64,000 nt of DNA from Mycobacterium sp. ACS1612 (GTDB lineage: Bacteria > Actinomycetota > Actinomycetes > Mycobacteriales > Mycobacteriaceae): positions 120,406 to 184,405 of the forward strand of contig NZ_LZHZ01000048.1 of NCBI RefSeq assembly GCF_001667505.1. Reading direction: 5' to 3'. Shown here piece by piece: positions 8,732 to 17,630 of this stretch. The notes beneath the pieces were generated by a model. The model ran no database searches. It was given only the letters and a program-made list of their open reading frames with translations, and had not been told where the DNA came from. How positions within the stretch are numbered: position 1 is the stretch's first letter; the number at the start of each line of letters is the position of its first letter. The translations under genes and the position numbers were made by a program.

Positions 8732-9651
8732 CAGACTCCGAAGGTGACGCCGGTGAGTTCTTCGGACACCGTCCACAGCCGCCGCTGGACGTCCTCGTCG
8801 TGCGACTGTGCGCTGGAGGCAACGACTTTTGGGTGGCCCCTCTGCTCGCCGAAGCCGCCCGGTCCGTAGTACTGGCCGTTGCGCGCGCTCGGATCGGTGG
8901 CGGCGCGCAGCGTGGGCTCGGCGCCCATCTCCGGACCCTGGGCGATGAAGTTGGACCAGAAGAACTGGCTGACCTGCCTGATGCCGGTGGGCATGTTGCG
9001 CAGCAGGTCGGTATCGGCGGCGCCGGGATGGGCCGCGAGCGCGACGGTCGGCGTGCCCTTGGCGGTCAGCCGCCGGGCCAGCTCGTAGGTGAACAACAGA
9101 TTGGCGAGTTTGGACTGGCCGTATGCGACGACGCGGTTGTAGTTGCGGTCCAGGTTGAGGTCGTCGAAGTGGATCTTGGCGCGGATGCGGTGTCCGACGC
9201 TGCTGACCGTCACCACGCGGGAACCCTCGACCGGCAGCAGGTTGTCGAGCAGTTGACCGGTGAACGCGAAGTGGCCCAGGTGGTTGGTCCCGAACTGCAA
9301 TTCGAAGCCGTCCTTAGTGGTGGCCTTCTCGGTGTACATCACCCCTGCGTTGTTGATCAGCAGGTCGATGCGCGGAAAGTCGGCGCGCAACTGGTCGGCG
9401 GCCTTGCGGATGCTGTCCAGCGACGTCAGGTCGAGTTCAGCCACGGTGACCACGGCGTTGGGGTGCGCCGCGCGGATCCGGTTGGCCGCGTCGTTGCCCT
9501 TGTCGAGGTTGCGCACGGCCAGCACGGTGTGCGCGCCCTTGCCTGCGAGTACGGCGGCGGCGGCATAACCGATACCGGTGTTCGCCCCCGTCACGATGGC
9601 AACCCGGTCGGACTGATCCGGCACGTCGGCTGCGGTCCACTTGCTGCTCAT
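8731..9651 (-). CDS. Short-chain dehydrogenase/reductase, retinol dehydrogenase-like (Rv0439c orthologue)
   Basis: A 306-residue SDR with NAD(P)-binding TGANTGIG (21-28), NNAG (100-103), a catalytic serine in VTVSSVGH and the YxxxK pair Y177/K181. Block QFGTNHLGHFAFT is typical of the WWOX/retinol-dehydrogenase-like group; the substrate is unknown. It is the first gene of the minus operon SDR-moeA-psd-pssA-ATPase, joined to moeA by TGATG. A close paralogue in the same orientation lies at 26894-27805, sharing long stretches including the C-terminal QRRLWTVSEELT. Confidence 0.9.
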   Translation of the reverse strand: MSSKWTAADVPDQSDRVAIVTGANTGIGYAAAAVLAGKGAHTVLAVRNLDKGNDAANRIRAAHPNAVVTVAELDLTSLDSIRKAADQLRADFPRIDLLINNAGVMYTEKATTKDGFELQFGTNHLGHFAFTGQLLDNLLPVEGSRVVTVSSVGHRIRAKIHFDDLNLDRNYNRVVAYGQSKLANLLFTYELARRLTAKGTPTVALAAHPGAADTDLLRNMPTGIRQVSQFFWSNFIAQGPEMGAEPTLRAATDPSARNGQYYGPGGFGEQRGHPKVVASSAQSHDEDVQRRLWTVSEELTGVTFGV

Positions 9652-9692
9652 GCGCTCAACATACTCAGGCCCCAGCGGTTAGTTTCGTTGTC

Positions 9693-10172
9693 GTGGGGAT
9701 GCGAGCGGTCGCGGTGGTGGTCGGCACCGTGGTCGGCGCCGTCGTGGTGTTCCTCTCGGTGCTGCTGGCCGGGCTGCGGTGGCAGGTCGGACCGGCCGTG
9801 GACGCGATCCGGCGGATGAACCGGTCGGTGACCAACCCGCGGGTGATGCGCACCGCGGGCACCCCGCAGACCCAGACGTCGGTCATCGAACACGTCGGGC
9901 GCAACTCGGGCCGCAGTTATCAGACGCCTGTCGACGTCATCGAAACGCCGACAGGTCTTCTGATCGCGCTGCCGTACGGCACCCGCGCCGATTGGCTGCG
10001 CAATGTGCAGGCCGCCGGGTCGGCCACCGTCGTGATGCAGGGCAGGCGCATCAACGTCGCCCGGCCGACGGTCGTGGCCACCGCGGATGTCGCGGACCAG
10101 ATTCCGAAGCGGACGATGCGGATGTTGCGGCTGTTCGGCGTTGGACAGTTCCTGCATCTCGAAAAGCCATGA
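9693..10172 (+). CDS. Deazaflavin (F420)-dependent nitroreductase-family protein
   Basis: A 159-residue protein with an N-terminal membrane segment (~4-27) and a split-barrel DUF385/DDN-like domain: TSVIEHVGRNSGRSYQTPVD, then LPYGTRADWLRNVQAAG and a closing basic region. This family binds F420 or related cofactors and reduces diverse substrates; none can be named here. GTG 9693 is 41 bases from the divergent SDR start; no strong ribosome binding site is visible, so ATG 9699 is an alternative. Its stop overlaps the next start as ATGA, so it is co-transcribed with the two PH-domain genes. Confidence 0.85.
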   Translation: MGMRAVAVVVGTVVGAVVVFLSVLLAGLRWQVGPAVDAIRRMNRSVTNPRVMRTAGTPQTQTSVIEHVGRNSGRSYQTPVDVIETPTGLLIALPYGTRADWLRNVQAAGSATVVMQGRRINVARPTVVATADVADQIPKRTMRMLRLFGVGQFLHLEKP

Positions 10173-10651
10173 ACCTGATCGAGCCTGCCAACCCGCCAAG
10201 CCGCAAGGCGCCACTGGTGTGGGCGATTGGTGCGGCGATCCCCTGGCTGCTGTTGGCGGCGGGCCAGGCGGTGTGGTTCGTCCTGCGCCCTCGACCGCTG
10301 TGGGTGCACGTGCTGGCGGCCGTTGCGACCGCGCTCGCCATCGTCGTCTTCGTGGTGGTGGTCCCGCTGTGGCGATATCGGGTGCACCGCTGGGACATCG
10401 ACGCCAAAGCGGTGTACACCCGGACAGGCTGGCTGGTGCAGGAGCGCCGCATCGCACCGATCTCCAGGGTGCAGACCGTCGACACCGAACGCGGTCCGCT
10501 CGACCAGTTGTTCGGGCTGGCGAACGTGACGGTGACGACGGCGTCGTCGGCGGGGGCGGTGCGCATCGTGGCACTGGATTCCGACGTGGCCGAGCGCGTG
10601 GTGGCACAACTGACCGACATCGCGGCGCTCGGCGGTGAGGACGCGACGTGA
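10169..10651 (+). CDS. PH-domain membrane protein, YdbS-like
   Basis: A 160-residue protein. Two transmembrane helices (~18-37 and ~45-66) are followed by a bacterial PH domain (DUF304): WDIDAKAVYTRTGWLVQERR, ISRVQTVDTERGPLDQLFGLANVTV, then a closing helix. YdbS/YdbT pairs are membrane proteins of unclear role, linked in Bacillus to stress and bacteriocin resistance. The pair organisation is conserved here: the start overlaps the previous gene (ATGA) and the stop overlaps the next start (GTGA). Confidence 0.88.
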   Translation: MNLIEPANPPSRKAPLVWAIGAAIPWLLLAAGQAVWFVLRPRPLWVHVLAAVATALAIVVFVVVVPLWRYRVHRWDIDAKAVYTRTGWLVQERRIAPISRVQTVDTERGPLDQLFGLANVTVTTASSAGAVRIVALDSDVAERVVAQLTDIAALGGEDAT

Positions 10652-12078
10652 CCGCGCCCGCGTGGCAGCGGCTGAGCCCGCGCATGCTGCTGGTGCATCC
10701 GGTGCATGAGGTGCTGCGTCAGATACCGCTGTTGATCGGGTCGGTGGTGCTGGGCTCGGCGACGGGCAATCCGCTGTGGACGCTGTTCGGCCTTGCGCTG
10801 ATCGTCGGCTATGGCGTGGCCAGGTGGTTCACCACCAGCTACCGGATCGACGCCGAGGAGGTGCAGCTGCGCACGGGCGTGCTGCAGCGCAAGGTTCTTG
10901 CGGTGCCGCGCAACAGGATTCGGTCGGTGTCAACCGACGCGCGGTTGCTGCACCGGCTGCTCGGGTTGACGGTGCTGCGGTTGAGCACGGGTCAGGAAGC
11001 CAGCGGTGACACCGCGTTCGCACTCGATGCCGTCGACGCAAGCCAGGTGCCGCGGTTGAGGGCCATTCTGCTGGCCGACTCGTTGGCGTCGGTTCAGGAA
11101 GCCGAGGGCCGTGAGTTGGCGCGCTGGCAGCCGTCCTGGCTGCGCTACAGCCCGCTGAGCTTCACCGGGCTGGCGATGATCGTCGCGGCGGCAGGCGTGG
11201 TCTATCAAGCGGGAGTCGGTGCCGCACTGCAAGATTCGCGGTTGGCCCGGTCGGGTTTGGACGCTGCACAGCGGTTCGGCGTCGCCGCCAGCCTTGCGGT
11301 GGCCGCCGTGGCGATACTGCTCGTGTCGGTGGTGCTGTCGGTGCTGCGCTCGTTGGTGACGTACGGAAACCTGGTGCTGTTCCGCGATGCCGATGTGCTG
11401 CATCTGCAGCACGGCCTACTGAGGCTGCGCGAGCACACCTTCGACATGCGCCGGTTGCGGGGCGGCACACTGCGCGAGCCGCTGTTGGTGCGCATGTTCG
11501 GCGGGGCGCGGTTGGACGCGGTGATGACTGGTGTCGGCGGCGCGGGGGAGGCGTCGGTGCTGCTGCCGCCATGCCCGCGGGCGACCGCTGAGTCGGTGCT
11601 GTCGGGATTGATCGAGCGGCCCGACGTGGTCACCGGCGAACTGCGTGCACACGGGCCCGCGGCGACCCGCAGGAGGTGGACGCGGACACTGGCGCTGCCA
11701 GCGGTGCTGCTCGTCGCGATGGCGCTGTTGCCGACGCCGGGCTGGCTGTGGCCACTCTGGGCGGCGCTCACGGTCTGTTGTGTGCTGCTGGCGGTCGACC
11801 GCTCGCGGGCGCTCGGCCATCGGGTGGACGCCGACTGGCTGGTGGCGCGGGCAGGCAGTCTGGACCGGCGCCGGGACTGCATCGCCGCCGCGGGCATCAT
11901 CGGGTGGACGGTGCGGCAGACGCTGCTGCAGCGCCGCGCGGGGGTGGCGACGTTGGTGGCGGCCACCGCAGCGGGGGTGAAGAGGTATCAGGTGATCGAC
12001 GTGCCCGCCGAGCTGGCCTGGGCGATCGCGGGCTCCGCGTCGCCGTGGGTCGCGGAGAGCAGCTGGGCGCAACGCTGA
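10648..12078 (+). CDS. PH-domain membrane protein, YdbT-like
   Basis: A 476-residue partner of the preceding gene. It has an N-terminal pair of helices (~25-60), a first PH domain (YRIDAEEVQLRTGVLQRK, VPRNRIRSVSTDARLLHRLL), a second helix pair around 170-235, a second PH domain and a third helical pair near 345-380. Alternating helix pairs and DUF304 repeats are the YdbT architecture. GTG 10648 overlaps the previous stop. Its last 91 bases overlap the 3' end of the convergent FAD monooxygenase frame, leaving no space for a terminator. Confidence 0.87.
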   Translation: MTAPAWQRLSPRMLLVHPVHEVLRQIPLLIGSVVLGSATGNPLWTLFGLALIVGYGVARWFTTSYRIDAEEVQLRTGVLQRKVLAVPRNRIRSVSTDARLLHRLLGLTVLRLSTGQEASGDTAFALDAVDASQVPRLRAILLADSLASVQEAEGRELARWQPSWLRYSPLSFTGLAMIVAAAGVVYQAGVGAALQDSRLARSGLDAAQRFGVAASLAVAAVAILLVSVVLSVLRSLVTYGNLVLFRDADVLHLQHGLLRLREHTFDMRRLRGGTLREPLLVRMFGGARLDAVMTGVGGAGEASVLLPPCPRATAESVLSGLIERPDVVTGELRAHGPAATRRRWTRTLALPAVLLVAMALLPTPGWLWPLWAALTVCCVLLAVDRSRALGHRVDADWLVARAGSLDRRRDCIAAAGIIGWTVRQTLLQRRAGVATLVAATAAGVKRYQVIDVPAELAWAIAGSASPWVAESSWAQR

Positions 12079-13412
12079 CGGCCTCTACCAGCCCGGAACA
12101 CTCGGAACATGAAGTGCGGCAACAATAATTGCATCGGCGAGTCCATCATGCCCATCACCCGCAGAAACCGCAGCGTCACGACGGGATCGCGTTCGGCTGC
12201 GGCCATCACCCGGTCCAGATAGCGGTTACTGAGTCGGATCGACAGCGGTGCCCGTCCGTTGACCTCGGGAAGCGCGAGATCAGAACCGACAGCGGTCTGC
12301 CACGCGATCCTTATCTTCTTGGCGCTGGCGCGGAAGTACCGTCGCGGCAGGCCGTTGTCGCCGCGCTGCAAACACTCTCGCAGCACAAGCGCTTCGATCG
12401 CCGCGACCGTCATGCCTTGTCCGTAGATCGGGTTGAAGCTGCAGACCGCGTCACCGAGCACGATCAGGCCGGCAGGCAGTCGCCGCATCTTGTCGTAGCG
12501 TCGCCATCGGTTGGACGGCACACGGTAGTTGGTGACCTCGCCAACGGGTTCCGCGTCCGCGAACGCCGCCAGCACGCCGGTGGGCGCCAAACCATCTGCG
12601 AAGGCCAGCATTTCGTCCGATGTGCGCGGTGGCTCGAGCCCCGCCATGGCGCCCACTGCGAACATCGCCGTATCGTTTTCATAGCGGGCGGCAGCGAACA
12701 TCTTGGTCCTGCCCGGCTCCGGCATGACGGCGATGAAGTTCTCCTTGACGGCGCCTGGTGCAATGCGCACCGGTTGACAGGCGTACGCGAGGTGGACGGT
12801 CACCTCGTCCTCTTCGGGCCGGTCATATCCCAGTTGCTCGAGGAAGACCGGGGTGCGCGAACCGCGGCCGGTGGCGTCGACGACGAGGTCGCCGCTCAGC
12901 GTCGTCCGCTGTTCGTTGTCGCGGTCGACCACCTCGACCCCTGTCACGCGACTGCGGTCGGTCGTCGACGTCAGTGCCACCACGTCGTGTTGCTCGAGGA
13001 TGGACACATTGCCGAAGTCCCGCATTCGCTGCAGCACTTGCCATTCGAGCAGCGGCCTGCTCTGGAAGTAGAAGGGCATCGAGTCCGGGGGGGTCCGGCC
13101 CACCCGCAGGAACTCGTGCCCGCTGATCGAGAAACACAGGTTGGCGTAGTCGCCGTCCCACTTCGTCGCCCCGTTGGCGACCAGGTCGTCGAGCACTCCG
13201 GGCAGCAACTCGTCGAGGATCTGCGCGCCACGCGCCAGCAGCGCGTGTATGAGCCGGCCCTGCGGAACTCCGCGGCGGCACACCGGACCGGTGGGCAGCA
13301 CGTCGCGTTCCACCACCGTGACGGTGCGGTAGCTCTCCGAGAGAACCCTGGCCGCCAGCAGTCCGCCCATGCTTGCGCCAAGAACTATTGCCCGCTCACC
13401 CAGCACCGGCAT
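11988..13412 (-). CDS. FAD-dependent monooxygenase/oxidoreductase
   Basis: A 474-residue flavoprotein of the squalene-epoxidase/geranylgeranyl-reductase-like class. An N-terminal dinucleotide-binding motif (AIVLGASMGGLLAARVLS, with the acidic end VVERD), a central GDLVVDATGRGSRTP and a C-terminal GDAVCSFNPIYGQGMTVAA for the FAD pyrophosphate/ribityl are all present. The substrate is unknown. ATG 13412 is preceded by GGGGGAGA at 5 bases; the frame is open further upstream but that part is not family-like. The final ~30 residues run antisense through the PH gene, so the true C-terminus extends unusually far. Confidence 0.85.
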   Translation of the reverse strand: MPVLGERAIVLGASMGGLLAARVLSESYRTVTVVERDVLPTGPVCRRGVPQGRLIHALLARGAQILDELLPGVLDDLVANGATKWDGDYANLCFSISGHEFLRVGRTPPDSMPFYFQSRPLLEWQVLQRMRDFGNVSILEQHDVVALTSTTDRSRVTGVEVVDRDNEQRTTLSGDLVVDATGRGSRTPVFLEQLGYDRPEEDEVTVHLAYACQPVRIAPGAVKENFIAVMPEPGRTKMFAAARYENDTAMFAVGAMAGLEPPRTSDEMLAFADGLAPTGVLAAFADAEPVGEVTNYRVPSNRWRRYDKMRRLPAGLIVLGDAVCSFNPIYGQGMTVAAIEALVLRECLQRGDNGLPRRYFRASAKKIRIAWQTAVGSDLALPEVNGRAPLSIRLSNRYLDRVMAAAERDPVVTLRFLRVMGMMDSPMQLLLPHFMFRVFRAGRGRQRCAQLLSATHGDAEPAIAQASSAGTSIT

Positions 13413-13561
13413 GTCTCCCCCTTGCTCTCGATAAGGCCTGGTGAGACCAGTTTCATGGGGTAGGCGGCGGGCCGATAGCGTAGTCGGATACTCATGTTTC
13501 GGCGCCGTGGGGGGCCGACCACGATTTGCGCTGATTCGTTTGCCGTTTACTGTCGGGGCCC

Positions 13562-14377
13562 ATGGCGATTGGTGGCGTGCTGTTCGATATCGACGGCGTC
13601 CTGGTGACGTCGTGGAAGCCGATCGACGGCGCCTCGGACACTTTGCGGACACTGGCCGAGCAACAGGTCGCGTGCTCATATCTGACCAACACCACGACGC
13701 GGACCAGGGTGCAGATCGCCGAACTGCTCACCGACGCCGGGATGGCCGTGCGCGCCGACGAGGTGATCACCGCGGCCGTGCTGACCGCGGAGTACGTCCG
13801 TAACCGCTATCCGGACGCCCGCTGCTTCCTGGTCAACAGCGGGCAGATCGCCGAGGACATGCCCGGGATCGACATCGTGTACTCAAGCGAGTTCAGCGGC
13901 CCCCGCGCGCCCGACACCCCCGATGTGGTGCTCCTCGGCGGCGCGGGACCGGAATACAGCCACCTGACCCTGTCGTGGGTCTACGACTGGATGGCGCAGG
14001 GCGTGCCGGTGGTGGCCATGCATCGCAGCACCGCGTGGACCACCACCGAGGGGTTGCGTATCGACACCGGCATGTACCTGATCGGGATGGAGGAGACGTC
14101 GGGTCGCAAGGCCACCGCGGTCGGCAAGCCGGCGCCAGAAGGGTTCCTCGCGGCGGCCAGCCGCCTGGGTGTCGACCCCGACGAGATGTACATGGTCGGC
14201 GACGACCTCAACAACGACGTGCTGGCCGCGCAGGTGGTGGGCATGACCGGTGTGCTGGTGCGCACCGGCAAGTTCCGCCAGGACACGTTGGATCGTTGGG
14301 CCGCAGACGAATTCGCGATGCAACCGAATCACGTGATCGACTCGGTTGCCGATCTACCCGAACTGCTGGGGCTATAA
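13562..14377 (+). CDS. HAD-IIA family phosphatase (NagD/LHPP-like)
   Basis: A 271-residue hydrolase. Motif I is FDIDGVLVTSW (nucleophile Asp9, acid/base Asp11), motif II YLTNTTTR, motif III lysine in VGKPAPEGF and motif IV MVGDDLNNDV. The cap domain between motifs II and III is the IIA type, as in NagD and LHPP. It probably dephosphorylates a small phosphoester or phosphoramidate in the cytoplasm; the substrate cannot be inferred. It diverges from the FAD monooxygenase (149 bases between starts) and overlaps the convergent peptidase stop by 6 bases. Confidence 0.88.
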   Translation: MAIGGVLFDIDGVLVTSWKPIDGASDTLRTLAEQQVACSYLTNTTTRTRVQIAELLTDAGMAVRADEVITAAVLTAEYVRNRYPDARCFLVNSGQIAEDMPGIDIVYSSEFSGPRAPDTPDVVLLGGAGPEYSHLTLSWVYDWMAQGVPVVAMHRSTAWTTTEGLRIDTGMYLIGMEETSGRKATAVGKPAPEGFLAAASRLGVDPDEMYMVGDDLNNDVLAAQVVGMTGVLVRTGKFRQDTLDRWAADEFAMQPNHVIDSVADLPELLGL

Positions 14378-15082
14378 CAGACGGGTTGGTAGACGCACTT
14401 CACCGTCCTTGTCGACGAAATACGCTGCAGCGCTGGCCCGTTCGCTGACTGCCTCGACGAATTCCGTGCCGCGGTAGAGCACCCCGGCGCCGTCGTCGGT
14501 GGCGTATCCGGCGGGCAGCGTGCCGTCGCTGATCAGACGTTGAAACAACGGGCGGCGCTGCGGTTCGGAGTCGTAGTGCACGCCGTTGGAGAACGGCACC
14601 AGGGCCAGACCGTTTGTGATCGGCCGAAGCTGCGGGCCGAACGAGTCGGTGGTGCCGCCGACGTGCCAGCAGATCGAGCCTGCTGAAATGCCCGTCAACA
14701 CAACACCTTTCTGCCATGCCGTGCGCATCGCGGCATCGACGCCGTGTAGCCGCCACATCGCCAGCAGGCCCGCCGCGCTGCCTCCGAACACCCACACCAC
14801 GTCATGGTCGAGCAGATGAGCGGTGATGTCGTCGACGTTCGGCATCGGGAACAAGGCCAGATGTGACGCGACCAGACCGCGCCTCTGCGCGGCGGCGATT
14901 AACCGATGCACTGCCAGTGGGTTGTCGCCGAGCGCGGTGGCCACGAAGCACACGCGCGGCGACCGGCCCGTCACCCCGGCCAACTCGACCGCGAATTCGG
15001 TCAACTCGCTGAGCTCATAGCGGTTGCGTCGCTTCCGGAATCCTCCGCTCGTCGCGAGGATGGTGGGAGCATCAGCTGGCAT
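14372..15082 (-). CDS. Peptidase E-like (family S51) protein
   Basis: A 236-residue protein. The nucleophile motif GISAGSICWH (Ser ~131) fits the S51/PepE fold, preceded by VVWVFGGSAAGLLAMW, the position where PepE has GGNT. The acidic loop FSNGVHYDSEPQRR replaces the usual PHY/PHF-type histidine region. Cytosolic peptidase E cleaves Asp-X dipeptides; cyanophycinase is the relative. The specificity of this mycobacterial form is unknown. It diverges from the SRPBCC gene by 38 bases. Confidence 0.85.
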   Translation of the reverse strand: MPADAPTILATSGGFRKRRNRYELSELTEFAVELAGVTGRSPRVCFVATALGDNPLAVHRLIAAAQRRGLVASHLALFPMPNVDDITAHLLDHDVVWVFGGSAAGLLAMWRLHGVDAAMRTAWQKGVVLTGISAGSICWHVGGTTDSFGPQLRPITNGLALVPFSNGVHYDSEPQRRPLFQRLISDGTLPAGYATDDGAGVLYRGTEFVEAVSERASAAAYFVDKDGEVRLPTRLL

Positions 15083-15120
15083 GCCGATTACTTATCACGT
15101 CGGCGAGGGTCTGTATCCAC

Positions 15121-15591
15121 ATGACCGAGAACATGAAAGCAACCGTGACAATTGAGGCACCGGTAGAGACGGTGTTCGACGTGCTGGCCGACCCGACCAT
15201 GCATCAGGCGATCGACGGCACCGGATGGGTGCGCGAATCGCTGGATGGTAAGCCGCTGACCGAGGTCGGGCAGGTCTTCCGGATGGCGATGTACCACCAG
15301 AATTACGGGGGCATGCACTACGAGATGGCGAATCGGGTCGAGGTGTACGAGCCGCCACGCGCGATCGCCTGGCTGCCCGGCCAAGGTGACGACGACGCCG
15401 ACCTCGAGTTCGGCGGATGGATCTGGCGCTACGACCTCGAGCCGGTCGGTCCCGACCAAACGAAGGTCACGCTGACCTACGACTGGTCCACGGTGCCAGC
15501 CGCCACCCGCGAGCACATCGGCTTTCCGCCGTTCGAGATGTCGCATCTGGACAACTCGTTGAAGCACCTTTCGGACCTGGCCCGCGGCTAG
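15121..15591 (+). CDS. SRPBCC family protein
   Basis: A 156-residue ligand-binding START-like protein. The opening strand and helix (KATVTIEAPVETVFDVLADPT) and the later VEVYEPPRAIAWLP, WIWRYDLEP and VTLTYDWSTVP blocks define it. It is paralogous to the protein at 3304. Start 15121 and ATG 15133 are both possible; no clear ribosome binding site separates them. Its TAG stop and that of the convergent Hsp70-like gene share one CTAG (15588-15591). Confidence 0.82.
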   Translation: MTENMKATVTIEAPVETVFDVLADPTMHQAIDGTGWVRESLDGKPLTEVGQVFRMAMYHQNYGGMHYEMANRVEVYEPPRAIAWLPGQGDDDADLEFGGWIWRYDLEPVGPDQTKVTLTYDWSTVPAATREHIGFPPFEMSHLDNSLKHLSDLARG

Positions 15592-17444
15592 ACGCCGGGC
15601 AGCGGCGGCAGGGTGAACTGCGGGATGGTGATCTGCGGGGTGTCGACAGGCGCCTGAGTGTTGGTCGGGGCTTCGACGGCCGTGGATGGCTGCTCGGTCG
15701 GTTCCGGCGTCGCCACCTCGGCCGGCGTGCTCACCGGCGTCTGCTCCGTGCTCACCGGCGCCGACGAGGTGGGCGGTTGCGAGGACGTCGGTTCGGTAGT
15801 GGTCGGCGTCGCGCTCGTGGTGGTCGCGGTCGACGTGGCGGTGGGCGCGGCTGTGCTCGTCGCCTCCGGTGGTGGTGGCTGCACCGCAGGCTTCGGTGCC
15901 TGGGGAGCCGCGGGTCGCTGCTGCACCCGCCGCGGCGGTGCTGGTGCTTGGCGGACGATCACCGGCGCGGGCCCCTGCACCACGCCGGGGGCGGGTGCTG
16001 CGGGCGGCGCCTGGGGCGGGACCGCAACGGGCACTACAGATGTCGCGGGCGCGGGTGCGGGCGCAGGGCTGGTCTGGCCGCTGCTGCTCGTCAACGTGTA
16101 CGTCAGGCCCCCGCCGGCAAGCAACACCGCCGCGGCGGCCGCCCCGAACAGCAACGTCGGCCGCCGGTACCACGCGAGCGGGGTTTCCTCTGCGGCGCTG
16201 TCCTCGTCGCGGAGGTACTTGAGTTGAGGTCGTGGGTCGTCACCAGCGCCGTCGTCGGCTTGACCCGCATACGGCGCGCCGTCGTCCGGCCTGACGTCCT
16301 CCGACCAGGCCAGCGCTCGGAAGGTTTGGCTCGCAGGGTTCTTGTCGTCTGTGGCCGCACTCGCGGCCGCCAGTGCCGCGGCCGGTGTCAACGTGGTCGC
16401 AGGAGCGGCCGGTCCGCGAGCGGTGATCAGCGCCGCACCCGCCGCCGCGGCGAGTTCCGGGCGCGGACATGTCACCACCGGGATCCGGAAGTGCTGCGAT
16501 AGGCGCTGGGTGACCAGTGGGATATTGGCGCCGCCGCCCACGGTTGCGATGGCAACCATCTCGGCCACCGGAATCCTGTTGCGGTCCAACGTATCTTCCA
16601 GTGCCGTGAGCAGGCCGCGGAGCGGCTCTGCAAGCACATCTTCGAGTTCGGTGCGGGTCAGCCTGACGTTGGATCGGAAGCCCGGCAGTTCTGCGGTCAG
16701 CGTGGCGACGGTCTGCGCCGACAACGTCTCCTTCGCGTTGCGGCACTGATCGCGTAGCCGGCTCAGCGACAGCACCGCGCCGGTGCTGTCAGGATCGATG
16801 TTCGCCGCCTCTGTGACGCCGGCGAGCACTCGCGCGAGCACGGCCTGGTCGATCTGCTGCCCGGCGAAATCGGTGTCACGGACGGTAGCGACGATCGGCG
16901 CCCAGCCCGATGCGGCGTCGGAAAGCGTGATGTTCGTTCCGGTGCCGCCCAGATCGAGCAGCGCGACGACGCCTCGCGACGGCAACCCTGGATTGTCGTG
17001 GACCGCCGACAGCGCGGCAGTCGCGTCGGAGATCAGCTGTGCCGAGGCGCCGGCCTCGCAGAGCCGGCCGTTCGTGGACACATCGGCGTAAAACGCTGAC
17101 GTCACCCGCGAATCCCAATGTGCGGGAACGGAAATCGCGACGTTCTCAGGAGGGCGGCCGTTGCCGGTGAGATGGGCCAGGCTGTTGAGCGCCTCGACCA
17201 GCAGGCGGCCGGGGCGATGCGTCGAACCGTCGGCGGCCACCAACGGAATCGGGTCGCCCACCCGCTCCACGAAGCCCGCGAGCACCATGCCATGTTCGCC
17301 GGAAGCCCTCTGGTCGGGCGCCCCGACTTCCGGTGGGCGGCCGTGAAAAAGGGTGAGAATCGAGCGCCGCAGCACGGGTGGCCCGGCCGATGGCACCGCC
17401 GCCAGATTCGTCATGCCGACCGACAATCCCAACGAATTGCTCAT
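15588..17444 (-). CDS. Hsp70-like ATPase with transmembrane anchor and Pro/Thr-rich tail
   Basis: A 618-residue protein. Residues 1-~370 form an actin/Hsp70-type ATPase: phosphate-1-like LGLSVGMTNL, NVAISVPAHW, phosphate-2 region VALLDLGGTGTNITL (~165), connect helix and adenosine loop AIATVGGGANIPLVTQRL (~310). There is no Hsp70 substrate-binding domain. A linker leads to one hydrophobic segment (~431-453) and a ~160-residue Pro/Thr/Ser/Ala tail, predicted outside the membrane. ATG 17444 has AAGGGGGG just upstream; the long in-frame upstream extension overlaps the divergent gene. It is divergent from the IniB-like gene, suggesting a role with that envelope cluster. Confidence 0.85.
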   Translation of the reverse strand: MSNSLGLSVGMTNLAAVPSAGPPVLRRSILTLFHGRPPEVGAPDQRASGEHGMVLAGFVERVGDPIPLVAADGSTHRPGRLLVEALNSLAHLTGNGRPPENVAISVPAHWDSRVTSAFYADVSTNGRLCEAGASAQLISDATAALSAVHDNPGLPSRGVVALLDLGGTGTNITLSDAASGWAPIVATVRDTDFAGQQIDQAVLARVLAGVTEAANIDPDSTGAVLSLSRLRDQCRNAKETLSAQTVATLTAELPGFRSNVRLTRTELEDVLAEPLRGLLTALEDTLDRNRIPVAEMVAIATVGGGANIPLVTQRLSQHFRIPVVTCPRPELAAAAGAALITARGPAAPATTLTPAAALAAASAATDDKNPASQTFRALAWSEDVRPDDGAPYAGQADDGAGDDPRPQLKYLRDEDSAAEETPLAWYRRPTLLFGAAAAAVLLAGGGLTYTLTSSSGQTSPAPAPAPATSVVPVAVPPQAPPAAPAPGVVQGPAPVIVRQAPAPPRRVQQRPAAPQAPKPAVQPPPPEATSTAAPTATSTATTTSATPTTTEPTSSQPPTSSAPVSTEQTPVSTPAEVATPEPTEQPSTAVEAPTNTQAPVDTPQITIPQFTLPPLPGV

Positions 17445-17524
17445 CGAACCCCCCTTGCCGCACCCGCTGGCGGCGCCAAGTGTGCACCCGCGGCAGCTCA
17501 AAGGGGATGGCGTAGCCAGAATTG

Positions 17525-17538
17525 AAGGTAAATACCTT
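17525..17538. promoter_or_regulatory. Palindrome in the Hsp70-like/iniB-like divergent promoter region
   Basis: AAGGTAAATACCTT is a perfect 6+6 inverted repeat with a 2-base centre. It lies 81 bases upstream of the Hsp70-like start and 93 bases upstream of the IniB-like start, in the most AT-rich part of the 186-base gap. It is a candidate operator; the binding protein is unknown. Confidence 0.45.
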
Positions 17539-17630
17539 ATTTCTTCGGTGCCGTTCGCGGTCATAGCGTGCGCAGAAGGGGGCCGGGTAGCGCCGGCGCG
17601 CAATTTCGCTATCCGATGAAAGGCGTCATC

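Noticed and set aside
12129..13463. A 444-codon plus-strand frame opposite the FAD monooxygenase.
   Set aside because: His/Arg/Gln-rich shadow translation with no domain; the minus-strand protein has three FAD-fold motifs.
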